From SABY01 sp964593705 (lineage in GTDB: Bacteria; Bacteroidota; Bacteroidia; Bacteroidales; 4484-276), in contig CAZQIV010000024.1 in assembly GCA_964593705.1 (NCBI GenBank), forward strand, positions 1-62,008: 62,008 bases of DNA, written 5' to 3'. Below, piece after piece: positions 36,664 to 45,633 of the stretch (within the stretch, counting starts at the first letter, position 1; the number at the start of each line of letters is the position of its first letter). The notes under the pieces are model-generated. The model saw only the letters and a program-made list of their open reading frames with translations, was not told where the DNA came from and made no database searches. The translations under genes and the position numbers were made by a program.

Positions 36664-37857
36664 ATGAAGATTTTGAAATTTTTAAACATACTATGGGCTG
36701 TCGGCTTTTTTATTATTCCGGCGGTGTACAGCCCGGCTCAAAATACTGACATCGGGTTTTCGATTGAAAAAAGATGCCAACACGAAGTGATTATCAAAAA
36801 CCTGTCGGATTACGATGCTTATGTATGGGAGGTTTTTATTAACGGCAACCTAAACCCTGATTATACTTCAGTGGTTTTTGAACCTGTTTACACATTCGAA
36901 GGTTTAAGCAATGAAACCGACCTCGTAGAAATTAAACTCACGGCCTTCGATTTTTCACACCTTTTGAAGGATTCGATTACCCAGCCGATCGAACTCATTT
37001 TTCGGCCAGAAATAAATCTGCAAAAAACCAACTCGGTTATTTGCAGCTTTGAGTATAATGTGATGTTTTGGGTTGAAAATACTGAGGGCTATAACTATGC
37101 GTGGAACTTCAAAACGGATGCCTCCATTAATTTGGATGATGTGCTTGTAGAGCAAATAAACCCAATGCCTTACGAAGTCGTTACTTCCTGGAAAAATAAT
37201 ACCGAAGTCGTACAAGAGGTTGAAGTTGTGCTGACCCTCAGCTCCAACAACCCTGATGACCCCATGCCCTGTGAGTTTGAGTATAAAACCCAGGTGTTAA
37301 TTATCCCCAACCAAACACCCGAAAGCGACACAGATTCACTTTGGATAGTTCGCAAAGCACCAACAAGTAATATAATCCTGTGCATCAACAGCAACCCGGC
37401 GGAAGTATTTTACAAATGGGGCTACAACAGTAAAGTGATTAAAACCGACACACTTCCTTACCATGAGTACGACAGCATTGATGGCAACCTGGATTATTGG
37501 GTGCTTGTGCTCAACCGCTCCTATAGTTCGTGCTCCACCGATACGCTGAGATGTGACCTGACAAAATCGCTGGAATTGAATCAGGAAGTGTCCGACCGTT
37601 TTGTGCCTGAAATTACTTTATACCCAAATCCGACAAATAATCATTTTTATATTAAAGCCGGAAATTTCCGATTCAATAAAATAGATATCAACATCAAAGA
37701 TCAACTGGGAAAGAATGTTTGGAGCGATCAGATTGAATGTTATGAGATGATAAACGAAAAACTAATCACCTTTCCCCAAATTATAAAAGGCGTGTATTTT
37801 ACCGAATTGATATTGGATAATAAATACAGGACGGTCAAAAAAATTATTGTGTACTAA
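36664..37857 (+). CDS. Small T9SS type A sorting domain protein (397 aa)
   Basis: Signal peptide MKILKFLNILWAVGFFIIPAVYSPAQ. The central ~260 residues show beta strands of PKD/Ig type (VWEVFINGNLNPDYTSVVFE; YNYAWNFKTDASINLDD). The last ~85 residues are a clear T9SS type A sorting domain (TLYPNPTNNHF ... GVYFTELIL ... KKIIVY). It sits 34 bp after one barrel gene and 14 bp before the other. Expected at the cell surface; no enzyme motif. By context it may be a surface subunit of the barrel/TssR-like system. Confidence 0.8.
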   Translation: MKILKFLNILWAVGFFIIPAVYSPAQNTDIGFSIEKRCQHEVIIKNLSDYDAYVWEVFINGNLNPDYTSVVFEPVYTFEGLSNETDLVEIKLTAFDFSHLLKDSITQPIELIFRPEINLQKTNSVICSFEYNVMFWVENTEGYNYAWNFKTDASINLDDVLVEQINPMPYEVVTSWKNNTEVVQEVEVVLTLSSNNPDDPMPCEFEYKTQVLIIPNQTPESDTDSLWIVRKAPTSNIILCINSNPAEVFYKWGYNSKVIKTDTLPYHEYDSIDGNLDYWVLVLNRSYSSCSTDTLRCDLTKSLELNQEVSDRFVPEITLYPNPTNNHFYIKAGNFRFNKIDINIKDQLGKNVWSDQIECYEMINEKLITFPQIIKGVYFTELILDNKYRTVKKIIVY

Positions 37858-37871
37858 ATTTACCTCAGAAA

Positions 37872-40292
37872 ATGAATACATCCATAAAATATTTGATTTC
37901 CGGTGCAACGCGAGCCTTGCTATTTATCCTCCTCACCATCGGGTTTTTCCCCACCGGTTTTTCACAGCAAATAATTATACCCGATCACCTCGTAAAAAAC
38001 AGGTTCAACAACTTCATGGTAAACCTCGAAGACCGAATGAACGAAAAGGGAGCCTTTGAAAAAAGCCGGAACACATACGTATTAAACAGTTCTTTTTACA
38101 ACAATCAGGTAACTGTTGTAGATGATTTTAACAAAAATGAAGCATACATCACCTGGGACAATTACCGGGAAATGGTAAACAATATGTCCGATAGTTGCCT
38201 GATCAGTTATGCTCATTATAATCTAACGATAAATAAAAGGAAAGTACAGCCAGCTTTTGATATCATCACCGCACAGGTACGCCGAATAACCGAACGAGAC
38301 TGCGGAACTGGAAAAGATTCCTTAGTCAATAACTTTGTAATTACAGCAATTTATTACAAATACCAAACTGACGACACAAAACCAAAGTTCAGAATACTAA
38401 AAATTGATAACGCAAATACCTCCCTAAAACCGGATGCCTGGTATCGCGATCAAATACCTGATGAACTCTTTGTTCAACTTACACCCGATTATTCAATGCC
38501 AGCCATTAAGCAATCGGATGTGAGCATCAATACTACCTCCAAAATTGGCTTTCATGGCCTTGTTGGTGTAAACTATTTAATTAGCGGATGGGACAAGCAT
38601 TTGATAATGCTCAAAGCCGGACTGGGATTTTCGAAGGTAAGCACTGAGTATAGTCTCGATAATTATGAAACATCTTTTTATACTACGGATAAAGATGGCG
38701 ATGAATACATCCGTGAGGTTTATGGTAAAAGCCTAACGCAAACCCTCGATTACAGTACCCTTGATATACCGCTGATGATTTCGTGGCGATATTTGCTCAA
38801 TAAAAAATGGCAAATATCCGCCTCCACCGGCATTAAGGCTTCCTACATCTTCCAACAGAATTATAAAATAAACAATGGTGAGTTTGAATACCGCGGTCTG
38901 TATGAAAACCTTTATGGCGAAACGTTTTATTTCCAAGATTTACCATCCTATGGTTTTACCTCTTATGATTCGAAAACCCAAAGCAACAATCCCCAAATCA
39001 ATGATCTGCTGCTTTCATGGCAATCCGAAGTTTACGTTCGCTATCAAATCAGCAATACCACAGGTATTTTCTTTGGGCCAAATTTCAGTATGGGATTAAA
39101 TAAAATGACTGACCCGGTGGCTTCCGATTTTGTTTTGTCGGAGCAAGGTGGCTTTACCAAACCACTGTTAAATTTAACCGAGCAGGCAAAAATGAACACC
39201 ATTGGCTTTACTGCCGGTATCAGCATTTCGATCAATAATATTAACCGGTCCTTTATCCCGGGCATCAGGTTTAAAAAACAGCAAAAAGGAATTCAAAAGC
39301 AAAACAAAGAAGTTTTTGTTGACGCGCTGTTTGCTCCTGCCGCTTCATCCGATAATACCCCCCTTAACGAAAGTTCGGAAATCCCGAATAGTGAACACAC
39401 GGTTCAAATTGATTACACACCCAACGATTGCTGTCCCGGCTTTGAACCCACTGACAAAATTAAAAACTACCCTTACAGCGTAAAAGGCGCTAATGGGCAA
39501 CAAAGCAAAACGGGTACTTTGGGAAAACATGGTAAAATACAAACGGCGGCTTCTTCGGGCAATGAAGAAGCATTGTTTTACAAGCAGTTTGGATACAATA
39601 TTACCACGGATCAATCCGAAAAATACACCGGGCTTCAGGATTCATTATTCTATATGCCCCCGGGACACGCAGCGAATAAACTGGAATTGCTACCCATACC
39701 ACCGCTCAATGTAATCGTTTATAATGTTAACAAGGATGCGAAAAGCCTGGCTGAAAATCGTGAAGACGTTTATAAAAAATACTTCCGGATAATGGAATTG
39801 CTGGATCAGGAAAATGAAAATGAATCGTGTTATACTTATATCTGGAATGATGACCATGCAGAAGATGATCGCGGGGAACTTATAAACAATTGTTTGAGAT
39901 GTTCCATCGACAAAGCACGAACAAAAGAGAAAATAGCTTTTCTCACTCAAAAGTATGACCCCATAGACTTTGTCAATGATTTAAAAGTATTGTTGGGCGA
40001 GCAACTTGCCCCCGGACGGCGCAAAGTGAAACTTCATTTCTTTATCGCCGACATTGCTTATGTAAGAGAATTGCTGCAGCGTGGGCTGAAAAATCTACTA
40101 AGGGCTATCGACCCTGATCAGGAGATGATTGTAGAAATCAATATATACTTTGATGCGAAGGAGGTAAATAGACTTGAATACATCAGTGGTATTGAAGAAC
40201 CCGTTCCATATTATGATGAAATGATAATCTGGCACGAAAAAGGCAGCACATCAATTCAATTAAAAAACATCGTTCTTCATCCAATAAATTAA
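37872..40292 (+). CDS. Outer membrane beta-barrel protein with C-terminal alpha/beta domain (806 aa)
   Basis: Signal peptide ending FSQ near residue 33. An N-terminal ~190-residue region is followed by an outer-membrane-type barrel (~200-460: GFHGLVGVNYLISGWD; LDYSTLDIPLMISWRYLL; MNTIGFTAGISISINN) related to that of the gene at 34422. A long soluble C-terminal part (~470-806) has Rossmann-like strands (LNVIVYNVNKD; KVKLHFFIADIAYVRELLQ; MIVEINIYFDAKEV). A barrel with a large C-terminal soluble domain is unusual; that part may face the periplasm. The stop lies 4 bp before the TssR-like gene at 40297, so the two are almost surely made together. Family unrecognised. Confidence 0.65.
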   Translation: MNTSIKYLISGATRALLFILLTIGFFPTGFSQQIIIPDHLVKNRFNNFMVNLEDRMNEKGAFEKSRNTYVLNSSFYNNQVTVVDDFNKNEAYITWDNYREMVNNMSDSCLISYAHYNLTINKRKVQPAFDIITAQVRRITERDCGTGKDSLVNNFVITAIYYKYQTDDTKPKFRILKIDNANTSLKPDAWYRDQIPDELFVQLTPDYSMPAIKQSDVSINTTSKIGFHGLVGVNYLISGWDKHLIMLKAGLGFSKVSTEYSLDNYETSFYTTDKDGDEYIREVYGKSLTQTLDYSTLDIPLMISWRYLLNKKWQISASTGIKASYIFQQNYKINNGEFEYRGLYENLYGETFYFQDLPSYGFTSYDSKTQSNNPQINDLLLSWQSEVYVRYQISNTTGIFFGPNFSMGLNKMTDPVASDFVLSEQGGFTKPLLNLTEQAKMNTIGFTAGISISINNINRSFIPGIRFKKQQKGIQKQNKEVFVDALFAPAASSDNTPLNESSEIPNSEHTVQIDYTPNDCCPGFEPTDKIKNYPYSVKGANGQQSKTGTLGKHGKIQTAASSGNEEALFYKQFGYNITTDQSEKYTGLQDSLFYMPPGHAANKLELLPIPPLNVIVYNVNKDAKSLAENREDVYKKYFRIMELLDQENENESCYTYIWNDDHAEDDRGELINNCLRCSIDKARTKEKIAFLTQKYDPIDFVNDLKVLLGEQLAPGRRKVKLHFFIADIAYVRELLQRGLKNLLRAIDPDQEMIVEINIYFDAKEVNRLEYISGIEEPVPYYDEMIIWHEKGSTSIQLKNIVLHPIN

Positions 40293-40296
40293 AGGT

Positions 40297-42813
40297 ATGA
40301 AAAAAAGTTTGCTAATATTCTATATGTTTATCCTCATCATAAATTGCGGCATAAGCCATAAAATTTTTGCACAACGCAAAGCATGGGAGGTGCCAAAAAA
40401 ATATATTAACCCTGCAGAAGATGTTGGAATTGTCCATGCTGATGACCCCACATCACCGCAAACAATTTGGCTGGTGTTTTCCGACAGGGCCAATAATCCG
40501 GCGTATGCGAGCCCGAATTCACAAAGCCCATCGCGCACCCTTGCTTTCCTCGAAGAACTAACCGTGGTAAGTATCCAGGGCAAAAGGCTCGAAGTAACAG
40601 AGCCGAGCAATATTCTCAATGGCAGGCTGATTTCCGGAAGACCCACTTTTTTTGTGGATCAGGATAAGCTGCTGATGTGGTCGAGGTGTTTGACCTCCCT
40701 TCCTTACAGGTTTAACAAAAAAGCTATGGTGCTCAATGTTTGGAAAGAAGATAATCTGGAAGCCTTAAAGCAAAAACCACAGTATTACGATAGCCCTTCA
40801 ACACAGGGAAAGGTTGTTGAGGCAGCGGGTACTTACCAAATCAGGTATGTTTATAAAGAAACGCCCACCCACATTTTGGTTGGAACCGATCCCAACTTCA
40901 ATTTTGGGCAGGCATCCGACACGGTAATTATAGGCTGGGTACCCACAACACACATTACGCCCTGGGATCACAGGGTTGCCTGGGAGCTTAACTGGTTTCC
41001 CGCTGCGGCAAACGAACGCGAATGGTTTGATGAACGGAATAGAACAAAGCGGGGTGTCATCATTTTTGATGATATGCAGGCCGCCGATGAGTATGCAGAA
41101 ATAGATGACCCTACCAGCCTTAGTCAGTTTCAAAAAGTGGCATACATCGAAACTCCCGTTTACCGAACCCGGCAACCGGGCAAGTTCGACCGCTTTCCGA
41201 TATTAAACGATGACCAGGAAATTGCCGGGGGCTTTGATAAGTTTCAGCCCCAGCGTATTGGAATTATTGGAAATATCGAAACAGCCAAAGGTGTCCTCGA
41301 CAAGGAAAAGATGATTTCGCTGCAACAGGAGGTGATTGAGATAGAGAAAAATCAACGGAAGATTAATGTGATTTTTGTTATAGATGCAACCTACAGCATG
41401 GAAATTTATTCCGAATCTGTAGGCCTCGCCATCGATTCGGCCATGAAATTTATCAACAAAGAACAGGAAGATAAAAAAACAAGGAATGCGTTTAGGTTTG
41501 GCGCTGTGCTTTACAGGGATGAAGCCGAAGACAATCCTTATCAAATCCATTCAAATCAACTTACCGAAGATATTAACGGGCTGGGACAATGGATAAAGGA
41601 ATATATGAGCCCTGAATTTTATGGTAAAGACAAAGACCTGCCCGAGGCAGTATATTATGGTATGGATAAGGCCCTGAGCATTTATGTACCCAACCCTAAG
41701 CAAACCAACTACCTGATTGTAATTGGCGATGCCGGCGATCATCAAAACCCGGCCAGGCAAAAAACCTTTGTGCAGGAAGCGAAGCTCATCACCAAGCTGG
41801 CCGATCGCAACATCAACCTGCTGGCCTACCAGGTACACCGGCCTGATAAAATAAAACAGGATACTACTTACAGGGTTTTTGAAAAGCAAATGAAGTATTT
41901 GATGCTGGGTACTGCCCAAAAAATACAGGAACGCGATGCCCGGCAAGCAAGCGAAACTAACCTTGCTGTGGCACAGCCCATCCAAATTATCCAGGCCGGA
42001 AACAGCAACTCTTTCCGCCTTAGCCCCAATAGCCCGGTTTTTGGAAACCTAAAAACACCCCATGCCAACGATTCGATTACCGCCGATACCCTGCGGCGAA
42101 GCATTACCACCAACATAAAAACAATACACGGCTACATAAACGAAAAAATTACCGAAATTGCCTCCCTGCTCGAAGGCGACTCCATAAACAGCGTTAGCGA
42201 AACTACGGCAAGTATTGTGTATGACCTGCTTGCCAATGGCACCTCCATTGATGACATCGAAAAAATACTCTCCGAAAAACGACAAATCTATAAGGAGGGT
42301 TTTACCGTTTTCCAGAATGGAATAAAAAAATATCCCAATTTCCAAAATGTAATTTTTATCGAACAAACCGAACTCAACAGCCTCAAGGAGACCATACGCA
42401 ACCTCGTGCTGGCTACCAACGAGTCGCAATCACCAAATATCATCCGCAACAGGGTGGCCACATCCGTAAAGGAAATATTCGAATCGTATATTGGCAACCT
42501 TAGCGAGCAGGAGGTAAATGCAAAACCTTTCGGCGATTTACTATTCATCATCACCGGCCTGCCCACCAAAGAAAACTATCGCCAATGGACGATAAACAAA
42601 GTGAAAGATCCTGCCGATATTACTGATGACGAGTTGATGGAATTTTCGCGGGATATGAGGCTTACACTAATGCATCTTACACAAATCATCGAAACAGGAA
42701 GCAATTACAAAAGCATGATCAGGGAAGTGGGGAAGAGTAATGTTTACTACTGGATTCCGGGAGATGTTTTCCCCCACGATGAAAAGCCCGATGAAACAGG
42801 CGCAGGAATATAG
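40297..42813 (+). CDS. TssR-like protein with VWA domain, copy 1 (838 aa)
   Basis: Signal peptide ending FAQ. The N-terminal part carries the motif set shared by five proteins here: 'VPKKYINP', 'WLVFSDRANNPAY', 'DQDKLLMW', 'IIGWVPTTHITPWDHRVAWE'. A von Willebrand A domain follows (~355-560) with MIDAS Asp363-Ala-Thr365-x-Ser367 (VIFVIDATYSM) and 'LIVIGDAGDH'. The C-terminal part has 'QWTINKVKDPADITDDEL' and ends near 'YYWIPGDVFPH'. The order N-domain, VWA, C-domain and the length ~840 aa resemble TssR of the Bacteroidota type VI system (T6SSiii), a periplasmic protein; this is my recognition, not a search result. It lies 27 bp before the MacB-like ABC gene. Base composition is GC-richer than copies 2 and 3. 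A role as periplasmic scaffold is inferred. Confidence 0.65.
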   Translation: MKKSLLIFYMFILIINCGISHKIFAQRKAWEVPKKYINPAEDVGIVHADDPTSPQTIWLVFSDRANNPAYASPNSQSPSRTLAFLEELTVVSIQGKRLEVTEPSNILNGRLISGRPTFFVDQDKLLMWSRCLTSLPYRFNKKAMVLNVWKEDNLEALKQKPQYYDSPSTQGKVVEAAGTYQIRYVYKETPTHILVGTDPNFNFGQASDTVIIGWVPTTHITPWDHRVAWELNWFPAAANEREWFDERNRTKRGVIIFDDMQAADEYAEIDDPTSLSQFQKVAYIETPVYRTRQPGKFDRFPILNDDQEIAGGFDKFQPQRIGIIGNIETAKGVLDKEKMISLQQEVIEIEKNQRKINVIFVIDATYSMEIYSESVGLAIDSAMKFINKEQEDKKTRNAFRFGAVLYRDEAEDNPYQIHSNQLTEDINGLGQWIKEYMSPEFYGKDKDLPEAVYYGMDKALSIYVPNPKQTNYLIVIGDAGDHQNPARQKTFVQEAKLITKLADRNINLLAYQVHRPDKIKQDTTYRVFEKQMKYLMLGTAQKIQERDARQASETNLAVAQPIQIIQAGNSNSFRLSPNSPVFGNLKTPHANDSITADTLRRSITTNIKTIHGYINEKITEIASLLEGDSINSVSETTASIVYDLLANGTSIDDIEKILSEKRQIYKEGFTVFQNGIKKYPNFQNVIFIEQTELNSLKETIRNLVLATNESQSPNIIRNRVATSVKEIFESYIGNLSEQEVNAKPFGDLLFIITGLPTKENYRQWTINKVKDPADITDDELMEFSRDMRLTLMHLTQIIETGSNYKSMIREVGKSNVYYWIPGDVFPHDEKPDETGAGI

Positions 42814-42840
42814 CAAGTTGAATTAATCTGTATCAGGAAA

Positions 42841-45582
42841 ATGAAAAATGAAAACCTAAGCAGTAAAAATGGTAATCCGCTGTTCGAAATCAAAGATTTG
42901 TACTGTGGCTATCCATCCTTAAGCAAAACCAGGCCTGGCAAGCAGTCGAACAGTGTGCTCCATATCGGTTCGCTTACCATAAACAAAGGCGAATTCGTGG
43001 TGTTGCTGGGAAATTCAGGCTCCGGGAAAAGCACACTGCTGGAAACACTTGGGTTGATGGCCAATAGAATTGTGAGTGGTGAAATCCGGTATTTTGCCGA
43101 TAATAATTCCATTATCTCTTATGCTGAACTCTGGAATTACAGCGAGGAAAATAAAAATACTACTTACCTTAACAACCCGAAAGTAACACGCGTTCGCCGC
43201 GATAATTTCAATTTCATTTTCCAGGAAAACAACCTGATGCACAACCTCACCAATGCCGAAAACATTGTAATTGCTGATTTGATCGACACCAAAAAAATTA
43301 GTGAGGAATCTTTTGAGGATGCACAGGGCGAATTGAAGCTGGTGAATTTACCCGAAGAATTCGGCAACAGGTTTCCACGCAACATTTCGGGTGGCGAGCG
43401 ACAGCGCGTTGCCTTTGCCCGGGCCACCCAACCCGACTTTGAAGTGCTGTTTGGCGATGAACCCACAGGCAACCTTGACGAAAAAAATGCCGGGGATTTG
43501 ATGGAGATCATCAAAAATAAAATTAGCACTCACCCCGACAAAACAGCCATCATAGTAACCCACAATATTGAGCTTGCCCTGAAATATGCCGACCGGATTA
43601 TCCTTATTACCCCTTCGTCCGGGAATAGCTATTACGAAATCATCGAAGACCACATCCTTGTAAAAACCCTGGAAGATACAGGCGAAAGCCACTTTCATAA
43701 GCTCAACAACGGCCAGGTTACAGAAAGTGATGAAGCCATTAGAAGCGAGATAAATAAATTATTAATAAAAAGTACGGAGCGTAAGGTAAATGCTGACAAA
43801 GAAATCCCCCTTGTTGCCAAACCCCGCAGGCTCACGCTTTTTATTTCGGCTATTGGCCTCTGGCTAATGAAAATATTTATTGGCTTTTCTGATGATGCCG
43901 CTACAAATACTGCCGGGCAAAGCCCGGGCATGCCTGATAGCCGTTTAAAACTCCCGAAAGCCTTTGCCAGCTTATTTTTCAGGAAAGAGTGCGATCAACT
44001 GCTGGGGCATAAAAACCGCAACTTTTACATTTTCACCCTTGCCCTGCTCATCACGTTGCTCATAGTTGGTTTTGCCGGCGGCCAGCTCAACAGCCTCGAA
44101 AATGAATTGAAAGACCCCTTTGTGAATACCGTGGACGTGCTGCACAAGGGCGGCGATGCACAGGCAAAAATCGATGCCGTAATTGCAGGGCTGATCAACG
44201 ACAGCACAAACCAAAACTTTGGCATCGACACCATTTATTGCTACAACACCTTTTCGTTTCCCTTTATCGACTATTCGGGTGAATACCCACGCACCACCTA
44301 CCTCGATGGCCGCTCGATACCCTGGAATGACCCCATGCTCCAAAAAATTATCAGCGCCGAGCAAAACGCCATCGGGCGGGCCTTTAACAGCCCCAACGAA
44401 AACGGCATCATTATTACCCGTGGCCTGCTCGCCAAACTCGGCTACGACGAAAACACAAGCTTCCTCGAATTACCGCGCAAACCCGATGGAAACGAATATT
44501 ATATCCCCATTCCGGTTTTGGCCATTGTCGATCATATTCCCGAAAGCAAATACATCGGCAAAAATTATTTTTTGTGTACCCCGAATTTTTACGACAACTA
44601 CCGCGGCCTCGGAAATAAATTCCTCATCGAAGAAAACGAACGCTTGAGGATCATCTTCACCAAAGCAAAAACCAACGATGAATTGCTTGCTTACAGCAAC
44701 AATACCGCAACCCATACCGAAGAAAGCCCCAGCCAAAGTCTCATCAATACTATTGAGCCGGCTCTTGATAGCGCTTTGGAGGAATTAAACCACAGCTTCC
44801 AAAATCAATATGAGTGTACGGTTTTTACCCAGGCAGTCAACCTGTCGGGGCTTGCCCACACCATCGAGGTTTCGCTTACGCGCAGCCCGCCATTCCAAAG
44901 CTTTGGTGAGCAGGTGGAGTTTTTCGACCAACTGATACAACAAAAAACATGGCGTTCGTTTGTGGGCAGACAAAATACCGGCGGGCAAAACATCGAAGCC
45001 TTTCATGCCTGGTACAGCAATACCGTGAACAATCCCTACAAACAAACCAGGGACAACATCGCCATTAATTTCAATTCGACTGGCCACATCCGCGATTTTA
45101 GCGAAACATTTAAACAGGCTACACAGCTCGAAATGGATATGGCCAAAGTAGAAAATATGCAGACTTTTTTCAGGGTGAGCAGCATGACCAACACCATTCT
45201 GCTCATCCTCATCGCCTTTGGGGTGGTGGCCATAATGCTCTACATCTACAACCTGATGAACATGCACCTGTACCGCATCCGCAAAAATATTGGCACCCTC
45301 AAGGCTTTTGGTGTCGAACCCATTCCGGTGTTCAAAGTACTCACCCTAACTTACGTGAGCGTGGGCATACTATTTTCAGGCATACTTGCAGCAGGCCTCG
45401 ACCTTATTTTATACCAGGCCGGAATACCCGGCTTTTCGCTCATTACCAGCCCCCGGGCGCTACAGTTTTTGTTTATCACCCTGGCGCTCATTTATTTTGG
45501 GGCATGGCTCGTATATCGCACAGCACAAAAGAAATACTTTAATCAAAACCCCAGCGATTTAATTTACGCGAAGGGGGAGTGA
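42841..45582 (+). CDS. MacB-like ABC transporter, ATPase fused to FtsX-type permease (913 aa)
   Basis: N-terminal ABC ATPase: Walker A GNSGSGKST (57-65), Q-loop FIFQENN, signature NISGGERQR (181-189), Walker B VLFGDEPTGNLDE (Asp206-Glu207), H-loop His241. After a linker come one membrane segment (~394-416), a long periplasmic domain (~417-780) and three more membrane segments (~783-805, ~829-857, ~873-893). This is the MacB order: ATPase, TM1, periplasmic domain, TM2-4. MacB-type proteins couple ATP use to movement of a periplasmic domain and serve export or mechanical signalling rather than classic import. All ATPase motifs look intact. Its place between two TssR-like/VWA genes (27 and 51 bp away) strongly suggests they form one complex. 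No MacA-like or TolC-like gene is present in the window. Confidence 0.82.
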   Translation: MKNENLSSKNGNPLFEIKDLYCGYPSLSKTRPGKQSNSVLHIGSLTINKGEFVVLLGNSGSGKSTLLETLGLMANRIVSGEIRYFADNNSIISYAELWNYSEENKNTTYLNNPKVTRVRRDNFNFIFQENNLMHNLTNAENIVIADLIDTKKISEESFEDAQGELKLVNLPEEFGNRFPRNISGGERQRVAFARATQPDFEVLFGDEPTGNLDEKNAGDLMEIIKNKISTHPDKTAIIVTHNIELALKYADRIILITPSSGNSYYEIIEDHILVKTLEDTGESHFHKLNNGQVTESDEAIRSEINKLLIKSTERKVNADKEIPLVAKPRRLTLFISAIGLWLMKIFIGFSDDAATNTAGQSPGMPDSRLKLPKAFASLFFRKECDQLLGHKNRNFYIFTLALLITLLIVGFAGGQLNSLENELKDPFVNTVDVLHKGGDAQAKIDAVIAGLINDSTNQNFGIDTIYCYNTFSFPFIDYSGEYPRTTYLDGRSIPWNDPMLQKIISAEQNAIGRAFNSPNENGIIITRGLLAKLGYDENTSFLELPRKPDGNEYYIPIPVLAIVDHIPESKYIGKNYFLCTPNFYDNYRGLGNKFLIEENERLRIIFTKAKTNDELLAYSNNTATHTEESPSQSLINTIEPALDSALEELNHSFQNQYECTVFTQAVNLSGLAHTIEVSLTRSPPFQSFGEQVEFFDQLIQQKTWRSFVGRQNTGGQNIEAFHAWYSNTVNNPYKQTRDNIAINFNSTGHIRDFSETFKQATQLEMDMAKVENMQTFFRVSSMTNTILLILIAFGVVAIMLYIYNLMNMHLYRIRKNIGTLKAFGVEPIPVFKVLTLTYVSVGILFSGILAAGLDLILYQAGIPGFSLITSPRALQFLFITLALIYFGAWLVYRTAQKKYFNQNPSDLIYAKGE

Positions 45583-45633
45583 AATTATTGAAAGAGAATA
45601 AAAAATATCACATTAATTTATAAAAACATTTAA